A DNA stretch of 64,000 bases from Scardovia wiggsiae (GTDB taxonomy: Bacteria > Actinomycetota > Actinomycetes > Actinomycetales > Bifidobacteriaceae): contig NZ_CP157350.1 of the NCBI RefSeq assembly GCF_051045985.1, positions 992,001-1,056,000 of the forward strand, read 5' to 3'. A program made the translations under genes and the position numbers. Shown piece by piece: positions 55,698 through 63,973 of the stretch. Below the pieces are notes generated by a model. The model worked only from the letters and a program-made list of their open reading frames with translations, ran no database searches and was not told the DNA's origin. Each line of letters starts with the position of its first letter. Position 1 is the first letter of the stretch.

Positions 55698-56417
55698 TTA
55701 TTTCAGGTTCTCGCCGATTATCCCGTAAGCCTCAACTTTACTTATGGAACCGCTATCTTCAACATGGGTGCCTTCACTGATGACCTCCTGCACAGTCAAA
55801 GACCCTGTGAGCATATCTTCAACGAATAACGGCGCCGATGACAGTATTATAGGAGGCGCATATGATGTCCCCTCCTTCCCTCCGACCCACAGATGCATAT
55901 CGACTTTATCGGCACGGTTGACGGCAAGGACTGCCGCTAAACCGTTAACAGCCTCTGTCAGCCCCCGTGCAGCATCTTCAGGGCCGCTGCCGTCAAGCTC
56001 GCGCAGAACAGCGCATGCCCCGTTCTGCGAATCAATGCACTGCGCTGAAATATCTGTGAGGGAACACAGGGCAGCAAGAAAACGCGCAGAGCGCAGCTGG
56101 GTGATGATTATTGCACATTTCGCTTTATTCCCCAGTACCCCCTCAAGCTGGTCGCTGAATTCGCTAAGCTCATCGTCACTGAGGCCGGGAGTATCCGATC
56201 CGGCAGATCCAGGTCCCGGACCCGTATCCTGCGCAGCCGGGACCGCAGCAGACATATCGGAATCGCTGAACTCCCCCTCAAACCCTTTAAGGATATCCCT
56301 GACTTCCTCGTCAGACATTGCGTCAGGGTTATCCTGTCCGCCGGAGCTATCAGGGTTCTCAGGGTCCTCAGAGCCGTCAAAACCTTTACGCGGATCTTCT
56401 GAATCTGTATTGCTCAT
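55698..56417 (-). CDS. Acidic hypothetical protein
   Basis: A 239-residue protein. The first ~95 residues are Asp/Glu/Ser/Gly-rich and probably disordered, with two similar helical segments (MSDEEVRDILKGFEGEF and LSDDELSEFSDQLEGVL) that suggest an internal repeat. The rest is a folded alpha/beta-looking domain (AKCAIIITQLRSARFLAALCSL; ADKVDMHLWVGG). No family recognised. It diverges from xseA. Confidence 0.75.
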   Translation of the reverse strand: MSNTDSEDPRKGFDGSEDPENPDSSGGQDNPDAMSDEEVRDILKGFEGEFSDSDMSAAVPAAQDTGPGPGSAGSDTPGLSDDELSEFSDQLEGVLGNKAKCAIIITQLRSARFLAALCSLTDISAQCIDSQNGACAVLRELDGSGPEDAARGLTEAVNGLAAVLAVNRADKVDMHLWVGGKEGTSYAPPIILSSAPLFVEDMLTGSLTVQEVISEGTHVEDSGSISKVEAYGIIGENLK

Positions 56418-56574
56418 ACTGCTACCTTAACAAACTCAGCAGCCAACACCGCAGGCTGTCATGGATCAGGCCAGCGCCTTTTCCCTCTCTCCCTCCCCGC
56501 TAAAAATACAGGCCGGCACCTCTTTTTTTCCCCCCCTTCCTCCAGCAGTACCACTCGCCTATTACAGTATAATT

Positions 56575-57861
56575 ATGTCCAATTTTGAGATCGGAGTGCA
56601 GACTGCAAAACAGCCGCCGGAAAAAGCGGCCGATACTACGCCTGACAATCCCTGGCCGGTAAGCAGGCTGAGCCTGGCATACCATAATGCCGTTGAACGC
56701 TGGCCCGCAACATGGATAGAAGGCCAGATCCAGGAGATCAATACCCGCAGGGCGGGCTCCGCCTATATAACATTGCGCGATAACACAGAAGACGTCACCG
56801 TCCAGGTATCAGGGTGGAGGATGTTTGCAGCGCAGGCTTCGCAGTTCATCCAGGGGGACCAGGTCGTTGTGCATGGGCACCCTGATGTATGGATGAAACG
56901 CACAAGTCTGAGTTTCATAGGCGATGATATCCGCAGGGTTGGTAAAGGCGACCTCCGCCAGCAGATAGAAGAGCTGCGCAAGAAGCTCAAGGGGGAAGGG
57001 CTGTTTGACGAGTCGCATAAAGTGCCGATCCCGGAATTCCCCCATCGGATAGGCGTAATATGCGCCCCCCAGGCGCGCGCTGAGGGCGATATCGTGACTA
57101 ATGCGAGGCTCCGCTGGCCGACTATCAACTTCACTATTGAACATGTGCATGTGCAGGGGGCACAATGCCCGCCTGAAGTCATAGAGGCTATCCGCAAGCT
57201 TGATGCCGACCCGGACATTGATGTGATCATCGTTGCGCGGGGCGGCGGCTCTTTTGAAGACTTGATCGGTTTTTCCGATGAAGGCGTAGTGCGCGCCGCC
57301 GCTGCATGCGTTACCCCAATCGTATCTGCTATTGGGCATGAGGATGACTGGACACTGATCGACCTGGCGGCAGATATGCGCGCATCCACCCCTACAGACG
57401 CTGCAAAGCGCATTGTCCCGGATGTTATGGAGCAGCTGGCACTTGTTGATGAGGCGCGCCGCCGCATCAGGCAGCGCATACGCACAGCCGCCGATACCGA
57501 ACAGCAGCGTATTGACGCTTACAGGAACCGCCCCAGCCTGACGCATCCCCAGACCATCCTGGAAAGGCCCCAGCTGCTGATCAACGATTCCGCGCGCAGG
57601 CTTGATGTAAGCATGCGGCGTCTGGCTGACGAAGCCGGCTTTGGCATTGAAAAGCTGCATGCAAGCCTGACTGCCCTAAGCCCGCAGTCAACACTTGACC
57701 GCGGCTACGCGGTAGTCCAGAATGCTGATGGGCATATAATCGATGATCCGGCTTCCCTCTCCGCCGGCGATAAGCTGACTATAACACTGCGGCGCGGAAA
57801 AGCCGGCGTTTCCGTTGATTCCACTGATCCGGACCCGGAAAATGCAGAGAATAAAATGTAG
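56575..57861 (+). CDS. xseA: Exodeoxyribonuclease VII large subunit
   Basis: The large subunit of the single-strand exonuclease VII. It shows the N-terminal OB fold (WIEGQIQEINTRRAGSAYITLRD), the catalytic domain with RGGGSFEDLIGFSDE and AIGHEDD, and a C-terminal coiled coil. I chose ATG 56575 (428 residues). It has no ribosome-binding site and a TATAAT ends two bases upstream of it, so the GTG at 56596 is an alternative start. xseB follows. Confidence 0.92.
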   Translation: MSNFEIGVQTAKQPPEKAADTTPDNPWPVSRLSLAYHNAVERWPATWIEGQIQEINTRRAGSAYITLRDNTEDVTVQVSGWRMFAAQASQFIQGDQVVVHGHPDVWMKRTSLSFIGDDIRRVGKGDLRQQIEELRKKLKGEGLFDESHKVPIPEFPHRIGVICAPQARAEGDIVTNARLRWPTINFTIEHVHVQGAQCPPEVIEAIRKLDADPDIDVIIVARGGGSFEDLIGFSDEGVVRAAAACVTPIVSAIGHEDDWTLIDLAADMRASTPTDAAKRIVPDVMEQLALVDEARRRIRQRIRTAADTEQQRIDAYRNRPSLTHPQTILERPQLLINDSARRLDVSMRRLADEAGFGIEKLHASLTALSPQSTLDRGYAVVQNADGHIIDDPASLSAGDKLTITLRRGKAGVSVDSTDPDPENAENKM

Positions 57862-57916
57862 TAGCATAACTGCAGTAAAGTAATAAACAGTAAGAAATAT
57901 AAGATATATTAAGGAT

Positions 57917-58231
57917 ATGAATATGGCAAAGGCAGCGGGTGCAAAACCGGCAGAAAGCACTGGAAAAGCTTCCTCCCTTACCGATGAGGAGCGCGCACAG
58001 ATCAGCGCTTTAAGCTATGAACAGGCACGCGATCAACTTACAGAGGCAGTCCAGGCCCTCGAAGCAGGCGGGCTTGATCTGGAAAATTCGGTACGCCAGT
58101 GGGAGCTGGGCGAAGCCCTGGCCAGGCGCGCCCAGGAAGTACTGGATGATGTCCGTGCCAAACTTGATGCCGCGCAGGCTGATCAGGCAAGCGCAGGGGA
58201 AAATGCCGGCACTCAGGGGAATATGGAGTAA
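57917..58231 (+). CDS. xseB: Exodeoxyribonuclease VII small subunit
   Basis: A 104-residue protein with the conserved helical core SYEQARDQLTEAVQALEAG and LDLENSVRQWELGEALARR, which packs against XseA. Low-complexity ends are extra. AAGGAT lies ahead of two possible ATGs (57917, 57923). It forms a two-gene operon with xseA, 55 bases downstream. Confidence 0.94.
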   Translation: MNMAKAAGAKPAESTGKASSLTDEERAQISALSYEQARDQLTEAVQALEAGGLDLENSVRQWELGEALARRAQEVLDDVRAKLDAAQADQASAGENAGTQGNME

Positions 58232-58433
58232 AAGGCCGGACAGGTGCCTTCCTTTGCCTGCCTTTTGCTCTCCCGACCCCTCCTATTCCATCCCTATCAC
58301 TACCACTATCAGTACCAGCCTTAGGTACCTTCAAACCCTGACAGGAGAAACTCCGCGCCAAAAAGTTTAAGACTCCTGTATGATAGATACGTGCAGGCTC
58401 CAGTGCATACGCCGGCCTGCTTAATTGAAAACT

Positions 58434-58506
58434 GCCCTGGTAGCTCAGGGGATAGAGCACCACTCTCCTAAAGTGGGTGTCGTGCGTTCGAATCGCATCC
58501 AGGGCA
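58434..58506 (+). tRNA. tRNA-Arg (anticodon CCT)
   Basis: Cloverleaf on the plus strand: acceptor GCCCTGG and CCAGGGC with discriminator A, anticodon loop CTCCTAA carrying CCT, T arm with CGTTCGAATCG. CCA is not encoded. It reads AGG, a codon used often in the window's genes. Confidence 0.96.
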
Positions 58507-58552
58507 CATGTTCCGCATGTATTGGAAATCCGCATAGGCAAAGGGGCTCATT

Positions 58553-59041
58553 ATGGAAAAACGTAATACCGCTAAGCACCATATAGCCAGCCGCAGCATG
58601 GTCATCTGCTGGATACTTATTTTTGCACTGTATGCTTTTACGCTGGCCGACCAGTATTACAATGACACACATAACACTATCAGCAAATCTATAGCTTTCG
58701 GAATCATTATTTTCTGGCCGGCAGCACTTATAATTACCGGCCTGGTACTCGGCATTATGTATAAAACTACGTGGCTCTACCCTATCGTGTGTTTCATCAT
58801 GACATTTATTGCGCTGGTCCCTGCGGCGCTTATTTTTATGGATAGCTGCACCAATGGTGTGCTTCCCGGGAGCAGTACTACATGCTTCCGTCTTGCCGGC
58901 AGTTTTGTGCTTGATTTTTCATATTATCCGCTTATAGACTTGCTCAAATATACCGTCGCGTATATCCCTGTCATATTTGTCCCTTATGGGCTTGGAAGGC
59001 TGATCCGCCTCATCCGGAAAAGGTCAGGCCGTAAAGGCTGA
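58553..59041 (+). CDS. Small four-helix membrane protein
   Basis: A 162-residue protein with four predicted membrane helices (about 15-33, 45-66, 70-92, 125-148) and a short basic tail. No family recognised. AAAGGGG lies before the ATG. It starts 46 bases after tRNA-Arg and converges on the zinc-ribbon gene. Confidence 0.78.
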   Translation: MEKRNTAKHHIASRSMVICWILIFALYAFTLADQYYNDTHNTISKSIAFGIIIFWPAALIITGLVLGIMYKTTWLYPIVCFIMTFIALVPAALIFMDSCTNGVLPGSSTTCFRLAGSFVLDFSYYPLIDLLKYTVAYIPVIFVPYGLGRLIRLIRKRSGRKG

Positions 59042-59055
59042 CCAGCCAGGACAGT

Positions 59056-60369
59056 TTACTGCCAGGATGCGCCTGAATCATAGGTGTAGCTGACAGATAA
59101 TTTCCCATTTTTCACTGAGAAAGTCCCTTCCAGCCGTCCTGAATCCGAAGTATCGCCATCCTGCCATGATTCATCTTCACTATACCGGTATTTATAATGG
59201 ATCGAAACATCAATACGCGATGTCCTGAATGTCCCGGCAGATATGTCAAGGGAATCAGAGGAATCAAATGCAGGTTCCTGCGTTACGGTACGTGTGATAT
59301 CAGTATAGGCTGTTGAACTGGTGCTGTATGATTCAAAGGATCCATTTGAGAAATCACATCCCTCTTTGGACAGTGCAGAGGATGCGACACACGCTTTTAC
59401 CTTCTGCCTGACAAGATCCAGGACAGCCTGCTTAAGCTTCTGCGTAGCAGTCAATTCTAAAATTGCGGTAGCTCCAGCAGTTTCCCCTGACGATACGGTT
59501 TCCGATTCCCAATAAGGGGACTTCGGGGCTGAAATCCTGAGCATACCCGGATAGCTCGGCAGGGAATATGATGTCCCGGAACTTCCGCCGGCCTCGTATC
59601 CTGCCAGTTTTACTGTTACTCCATTCACCACAATACTGTCGAGGAGTGAAGGGATAGCCAGATCCCTTTTCTCGATCATGGGGGTAGTTATCTTCCACGA
59701 ATCAAAAATAAGGAAGCGCTTTCCGCTGGGTTCCAGTGTTAAGGTCGAAGACTGCTTTACCCCGTTCACCGTATAGGTAACAGTAACTTTATGCTTCCTG
59801 CCGTTCTGCGCAGTGTCTTTAGTTATATCCCCTACAGACACCTGTTGGATACGGTCCTTCGGATCCCTGGCAATAACATCGGTAAATAAAGCACGGGCCT
59901 CATTGCTGACACCGGGGTCAACAAGTTTCGTTGCTTTTGAGTACTGCCCGTTGGCAATGGCATTAACATAATCATTGACCACATTCCGCTCAGAAAAAAC
60001 AGTATTGAGCAGTATGAAATACGCTATGACCAGCCCGGCAGCCAGCACCCCTAAAACGGTAAGCACTATGACAGTGCTTCTCTTCATATGCCGCTTCGGC
60101 CTGGCAGCCATATCCCTGATACCGTCTGCGGGCAGTACACCTGTATCCTCTGCCGTCCGGGGGGCAAAAGCCGGAGGTGTGCCGGTGCTATATGCAGTAT
60201 CTATCGGCTGCATAACTGCAGTTTCCTGCTGGACGGTACCGACTGTATGGGCTATACGGGCTACGCCAGCTCTGCCGGTATTGACAGCCGTGTTACGCAA
60301 TGGTGCACCGCATGCAATACAGAATTTGTTATCTGTGCTGTTGCCGGTACCGCAATTCGTACAAAACAT
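59056..60369 (-). CDS. Zinc-ribbon membrane protein with large C-terminal outer domain
   Basis: A 437-residue protein. An N-terminal zinc ribbon (FCTNCG...FCIACG, four Cys at about 3, 6, 17, 20) is followed by a linker, one membrane helix (about 100-122) and a long beta-rich C-terminal domain with the VNDYVNAIANGQYSKATKLV-type start seen in TcaA-like cell-surface proteins. The topology puts the zinc ribbon inside and the rest outside. Function unknown. It is followed on the same strand by the second zinc-ribbon gene's end, 42 bases upstream. Confidence 0.78.
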   Translation of the reverse strand: MFCTNCGTGNSTDNKFCIACGAPLRNTAVNTGRAGVARIAHTVGTVQQETAVMQPIDTAYSTGTPPAFAPRTAEDTGVLPADGIRDMAARPKRHMKRSTVIVLTVLGVLAAGLVIAYFILLNTVFSERNVVNDYVNAIANGQYSKATKLVDPGVSNEARALFTDVIARDPKDRIQQVSVGDITKDTAQNGRKHKVTVTYTVNGVKQSSTLTLEPSGKRFLIFDSWKITTPMIEKRDLAIPSLLDSIVVNGVTVKLAGYEAGGSSGTSYSLPSYPGMLRISAPKSPYWESETVSSGETAGATAILELTATQKLKQAVLDLVRQKVKACVASSALSKEGCDFSNGSFESYSTSSTAYTDITRTVTQEPAFDSSDSLDISAGTFRTSRIDVSIHYKYRYSEDESWQDGDTSDSGRLEGTFSVKNGKLSVSYTYDSGASWQ

Positions 60370-60410
60370 ACTCTAAATCCTTACTTCTTGCGCCAACCTT
60401 AAGTTGCCCG

Positions 60411-61355
60411 TTAAAAACCCCAATTAATAATATCCTGTGCCCCGCCAAGGACTATAGAACTGATAACAGTGCCAAGAACGACCAAAGCGATAAGTGTGAT
60501 CACGAAAAAGACACACCACAGCAGGAACCCATCGGCAGCGCGCCGGTTCTCCGACTGGCTGACAACAACAGAAGAGACAGCCATGATGAATGAAAGGGTT
60601 ATCAGGATGATAATCAGCGAAAGGGCACCAACGCCGAATAAGGACAGCAGGAAAGAAACCGTTACGGCAATAGCTGCGGGGAGGAAGCGCTGCACCATTG
60701 CGTCATGCATCTGCAGAAACGTAGTTGGTTCCCCGAACAGCCTCCGGCCAATGAACGCGAGCAGCACTGCGGTATAGAATATCAGGGCAAAGATCAGCCA
60801 CAGCCTGAAGAAAACAGATACTAAAATGCCTGCACCTGCCCCTGAAGGGATGGATATATGCCTGCCAAAAACTGAGAGGGAAGTGCCTACTGCTTTATTC
60901 GCAATAATAATTATCTGCAGCGCTGGAAGAAGCGACATAACAGCCATAACAACGAACGCCCACCAGGAATGGGTTGCATACGAACCACTGGGCCTTCTCA
61001 GCGCGGAAACCAGCCATGCAAAGAAAGCCTTGGCTTCATTTTTTCTGTCAGGTTTAACTCCGCCAGCCTGAGGGTTTGCAGGGTTATACGGCGCTCCATG
61101 GGCTATTCCGGGAACCTTCTCAGATTCCGGGGCAGAAACCGGGACAGGCGCGGACACTGGGGCTGGCATAGAAGCAGGCGCCGGGGCAGAATCCGGTACA
61201 GGCGCCGGAGCCTGCACAAGCGCCGGTGCAGACGCAGGCTGGCTTGGAGCATGGCCTCCTATCGGACCTGCGCCTGTATTGAGCTGCGTGCCGCAATTAC
61301 GGCAGAACCGGGCATTATCGGGATTTTGCGCAGAACATTGGCTGCAAATTTTCAT
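60411..61355 (-). CDS. Zinc-ribbon multi-spanning membrane protein
   Basis: A 314-residue protein. N-terminal zinc ribbon (CSQCSAQNPDNARFCRNCG), a Pro/Ala/Val-rich linker of about 45 residues, and then four to five membrane helices. Similar DUF-type proteins with a zinc ribbon and YIP1-like membrane part exist, but I do not claim a family. It precedes the other zinc-ribbon gene; the two probably form one unit. Confidence 0.75.
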   Translation of the reverse strand: MKICSQCSAQNPDNARFCRNCGTQLNTGAGPIGGHAPSQPASAPALVQAPAPVPDSAPAPASMPAPVSAPVPVSAPESEKVPGIAHGAPYNPANPQAGGVKPDRKNEAKAFFAWLVSALRRPSGSYATHSWWAFVVMAVMSLLPALQIIIIANKAVGTSLSVFGRHISIPSGAGAGILVSVFFRLWLIFALIFYTAVLLAFIGRRLFGEPTTFLQMHDAMVQRFLPAAIAVTVSFLLSLFGVGALSLIIILITLSFIMAVSSVVVSQSENRRAADGFLLWCVFFVITLIALVVLGTVISSIVLGGAQDIINWGF

Positions 61356-61483
61356 TTATCTGTCCTTTCGCATATTTTACAAATTTTACCTGATGTGATT
61401 ATGCACCCTTGCTCCATACTAATACACGTCACCGCCGAGCTTCATTATCCGGTAAGAATTCCACTCCCTCCGATCCACAACCG

Positions 61484-61567
61484 CTGGTGGTAAAACACGC
61501 AGATACAAAATCCGTTGTGGCGGTTTTCCACATTTTTCATTCTTGTATCTGTGTGTTTTACCACCAG
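61484..61567. repeat. 25-bp near-perfect inverted repeat with inner hairpin
   Basis: The arms 61484-61508 and 61543-61567 match in 24 of 25 positions, and the 34-base centre contains a further TGTGG/CCACA hairpin. A CCACAAC at 61475 can instead pair with GTTGTGG at 61514, which gives an alternative fold. No T-tract follows on either strand, and I see no flanking target-site duplication. The rest of the 383-base gap between 61355 and 61739 holds the dgk terminator and no gene. Confidence 0.7.
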
Positions 61568-61691
61568 GGACCTAAACGTCTTAAGACCGCGGACACACAT
61601 CTGTACTCAAATTAGCTGGACTCGCCGGTTCTAAACCGCATATTCTCCAACTCACAGCCGGTGATCCTGCTAATTTATATACGGCAAACAA

Positions 61692-61719
61692 AAGGCTCCG
61701 GCGCGCACGCCGGAGCCTT
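61692..61719 (-). terminator. Intrinsic terminator of the deoxynucleoside kinase gene
   Basis: A perfect 12-bp GC-rich stem (61692-61703 with 61708-61719) and a 4-base loop are followed on the minus strand by TTTTGTTTG. It lies 20 bases past the stop codon. Confidence 0.92.
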
Positions 61720-61738
61720 AAATGGATTATATTAAAAA

Positions 61739-62464
61739 TCAGCCTTCGCGCCTGGCGCGCAGGTCATCATACTGAGCCTGCCCCAATGCGCCAACGTCAA
61801 CCATTTTCTCTTCAATCATATTGAGCACTGTATTGCGGTCATCGGGATCCTCTACAAAATCAAGTTTGTTGCCGTCGATAATAAGCAGCGGGGACTTGTC
61901 GTAAGTAGCCTTCCACTCATCATAGTACTTGATCAGGGAACCATAGTATTTCACCAGCGACGGGTCTGTATCGATCTGTTCATAGTCACGCCCGCGCTTC
62001 TTGATGCGATGGAGCATGGTCTCAAGGTTTACATCAATCATGATCATCAGATCGGGGGATTTTTTCTTTGCTGCATACGGCAGTTCTTCGAGCATGTTGT
62101 TAAGAAGGGACTTGTAAATATTCCACTCCTCCTCGGTGGCATGCCCCTGGTCCGTATTCATTTTCATAAAGATAGAATCTTCGTAGATCGAACGGTCGAG
62201 GACGTTGTTGTCTTCCTGCATAGCCTGCTTGATCATTGCAAAACGGCGGTTCAGAAAGAACACCTGGAGAAGGAAAGCATACGGATTGCTGTCCGCCTCA
62301 CCAGCTTCAACCATTTTGTTCCCCCTGTAGAAAAGAGGGAGGACAGGGTTGTCCTCTACCGGTTCAAAGAAAGCCTTAGTCCCCAGCTCTTCTGAGAGGA
62401 TCTTTGTCATAGTACTTTTTCCTGCGGAGATAACTCCTGCGCATGTCAGCAAAATTCTGCCCAC
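61739..62464 (-). CDS. Deoxynucleoside kinase
   Basis: A 241-residue kinase of the dNK/dGK-dCK superfamily, phosphorylating deoxynucleosides for salvage. The P-loop is GVISAGKST (10-18), the substrate motif DRSIYED is near 91, and the lid region has KKRGRDYEQ. The start is GTG at 62464, placed almost on top of its AAGGG; a TTG four codons later would be better spaced. A promoter with 17-bp spacing lies upstream. Which deoxynucleosides it uses is not clear. Confidence 0.88.
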   Translation of the reverse strand: MGRILLTCAGVISAGKSTMTKILSEELGTKAFFEPVEDNPVLPLFYRGNKMVEAGEADSNPYAFLLQVFFLNRRFAMIKQAMQEDNNVLDRSIYEDSIFMKMNTDQGHATEEEWNIYKSLLNNMLEELPYAAKKKSPDLMIMIDVNLETMLHRIKKRGRDYEQIDTDPSLVKYYGSLIKYYDEWKATYDKSPLLIIDGNKLDFVEDPDDRNTVLNMIEEKMVDVGALGQAQYDDLRARREG

Positions 62465-62522
62465 CCCTTAATAATCAAAAACCTGTGAGGACCATTGTCT
62501 GATCCTTCCTTACTCGATGACA

Positions 62523-62551
62523 ACATTACCAGTACAGTGAAACCTCATCAA
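62523..62551 (-). promoter_or_regulatory. Promoter of the deoxynucleoside kinase gene
   Basis: On the minus strand TTGATG (complement of 62546-62551) and TAATGT (complement of 62523-62528) are 17 bases apart. Predicted start near 62516, leader about 52 bases. Confidence 0.6.
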
Positions 62552-62848
62552 GGGTTTTCGGGATAAAAATCTTACGGTGCAAACCCCTAAATATCGGTTA
62601 AATCAATATTTTCTGTACTACAAATAGTATATTCTGTAAAACGCCGGAAATGTGATGTACATCATTAAAGAGCCGCGAATATGCTGCTCTACAAGCTCCA
62701 GGAAGAAAAGACGTCTGCAGTATAACCCCTCTCTGAGCATATACGATAAATGACATATATAAATATGGAAGAAAGGGATCAGGGGATGCTATATGGGGGG
62801 GGTGCATTGAATTATTCCTACAGCATGGGCCCCGTAAAAGCCGCCGGA
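62552..62848. other. Gene-free stretch with palindrome and G8 tract
   Basis: No convincing gene. A minus-strand frame of 96 codons exists but overlaps traX and has no coding look. The stretch holds a perfect 12-bp palindrome TGATGTACATCA (62653-62664) and a run of eight G (62795-62802). It is AT-rich outside these. Confidence 0.6.
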
Positions 62849-63763
62849 TCAATACTGCGACATAAGTATTGATATTCCCGTAATGCATGCAATATGCGCA
62901 GGATAGTAAAGGTAGAAAAAATATTTCATAGGGTATCTGCCGCGCTTGCCATTATACAATGCGACAAAAGGCAGGGCCAGGAATGCATACGCCTCCAGCC
63001 ACTGCATCTGGACGGCGAGAAGGCATATCCCTGCAGCAAGCGCAAGCCACTTCCACAGCCTCCTGTTAGGGACGGCATAAACAAAAACGGGCAGCAGGAT
63101 GCCCATGAAACCATAATCCACGCTGAACCCGATCCGGTTCAGGAATGGGGCGGGGAATCCAAGCACCCCATCAACCGCAATCATGCCCAGGAACCATGCA
63201 GCACTCAGCAGGACGGGCAGCCGCACAGCGGATCCCGGCACATCCTCAACGGTATTCCCCTCAAACCCTCTCTGTATGCTTTCCGTGCTTACTCTTATAA
63301 TGCCTCTACTGTCACCTACAGCACTTCTGCCAGAATTATGCCCATATCCTTCCGAACTTTTTGTACTACTGTGGGTTGTGCTCCTGCGGATACTGCCCCG
63401 GTTACCCCCTCCCACCGAGTCAATAAGGGACTGCAGGCTGCAGATAGTTGCAATCGAAAGGGCAAAAGTAATAAGGATATTCTGATACAGGGTACCCCCT
63501 GCTGCATAGTACGCCGCCACCGAGCACACAGCCCCTGTCCCCAGGACTGTCAGGAAATAACGGAGCCTATGCCGGGAATACCGGCATCCCTCAGCAATCA
63601 GGTAAGCAAAGACCGGCATAGCAATTCGCCCTATAACACGCAGCGCCGTGGCCTGCGGGAACAGGATAAACCCGATATGGTCGGCCGTCATAGTGATAAG
63701 CGCGATCCATTTAAGCACTGTCGCGCTGTAGCCAAACCGTGCAGTATCTATTTTCCAAATCAA
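62849..63763 (-). CDS. TraX-family membrane protein
   Basis: A TraX-like protein with about eight membrane helices. VLKWIALITMTADHIGFILFPQ, RIAMPVFAYLIAEGCRYSRHR and the C-terminal FFYLYYPAHIACI are typical of TraX (PF05857), first known as the F-pilin acetyltransferase but widespread as a chromosomal protein of unknown role. A polar loop of about 65 residues (115-180) is inserted. The longest frame starts at a TTG at 63811 without a ribosome-binding site; I chose the TTG at 63763, which has AGGA eight bases upstream. Confidence 0.82.
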   Translation of the reverse strand: MIWKIDTARFGYSATVLKWIALITMTADHIGFILFPQATALRVIGRIAMPVFAYLIAEGCRYSRHRLRYFLTVLGTGAVCSVAAYYAAGGTLYQNILITFALSIATICSLQSLIDSVGGGNRGSIRRSTTHSSTKSSEGYGHNSGRSAVGDSRGIIRVSTESIQRGFEGNTVEDVPGSAVRLPVLLSAAWFLGMIAVDGVLGFPAPFLNRIGFSVDYGFMGILLPVFVYAVPNRRLWKWLALAAGICLLAVQMQWLEAYAFLALPFVALYNGKRGRYPMKYFFYLYYPAHIACITGISILMSQY

Positions 63764-63835
63764 CTTTGTAATCCTATACTGTACATTTACCTTATCCGAT
63801 TCCTGTATCAACTATATTACGTACAGTGCAAGGCT

Positions 63836-63894
63836 GCACCCTGAGCAAGCCCCCTGATATCCCGCGCACCTATTTCAGGGTGATTTCAGGGTGC
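63836..63894. promoter_or_regulatory. Operator-like CAGGGTG repeats between traX and the last gene
   Basis: An 11-base unit ATTTCAGGGTG occurs twice in tandem (63872-63882, 63883-63893), and GCACCCTGA (63836-63844) is its inverted copy. Both flanking genes are divergent, so this looks like a shared control region. Confidence 0.45.
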
Positions 63895-63973
63895 TTCCCG
63901 ATAAAACCGGAAACTTTTCAAGCTTATACTAAATGTGAAAACACCAGCTATCTATTTATGAAAGGCGGGAGAA

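Noticed and set aside
62598..62888. Minus-strand frame of 96 codons below traX
   Set aside because: It overlaps the traX 3' end, contains the G8 tract as a Pro run, and has no RBS or recognisable composition.
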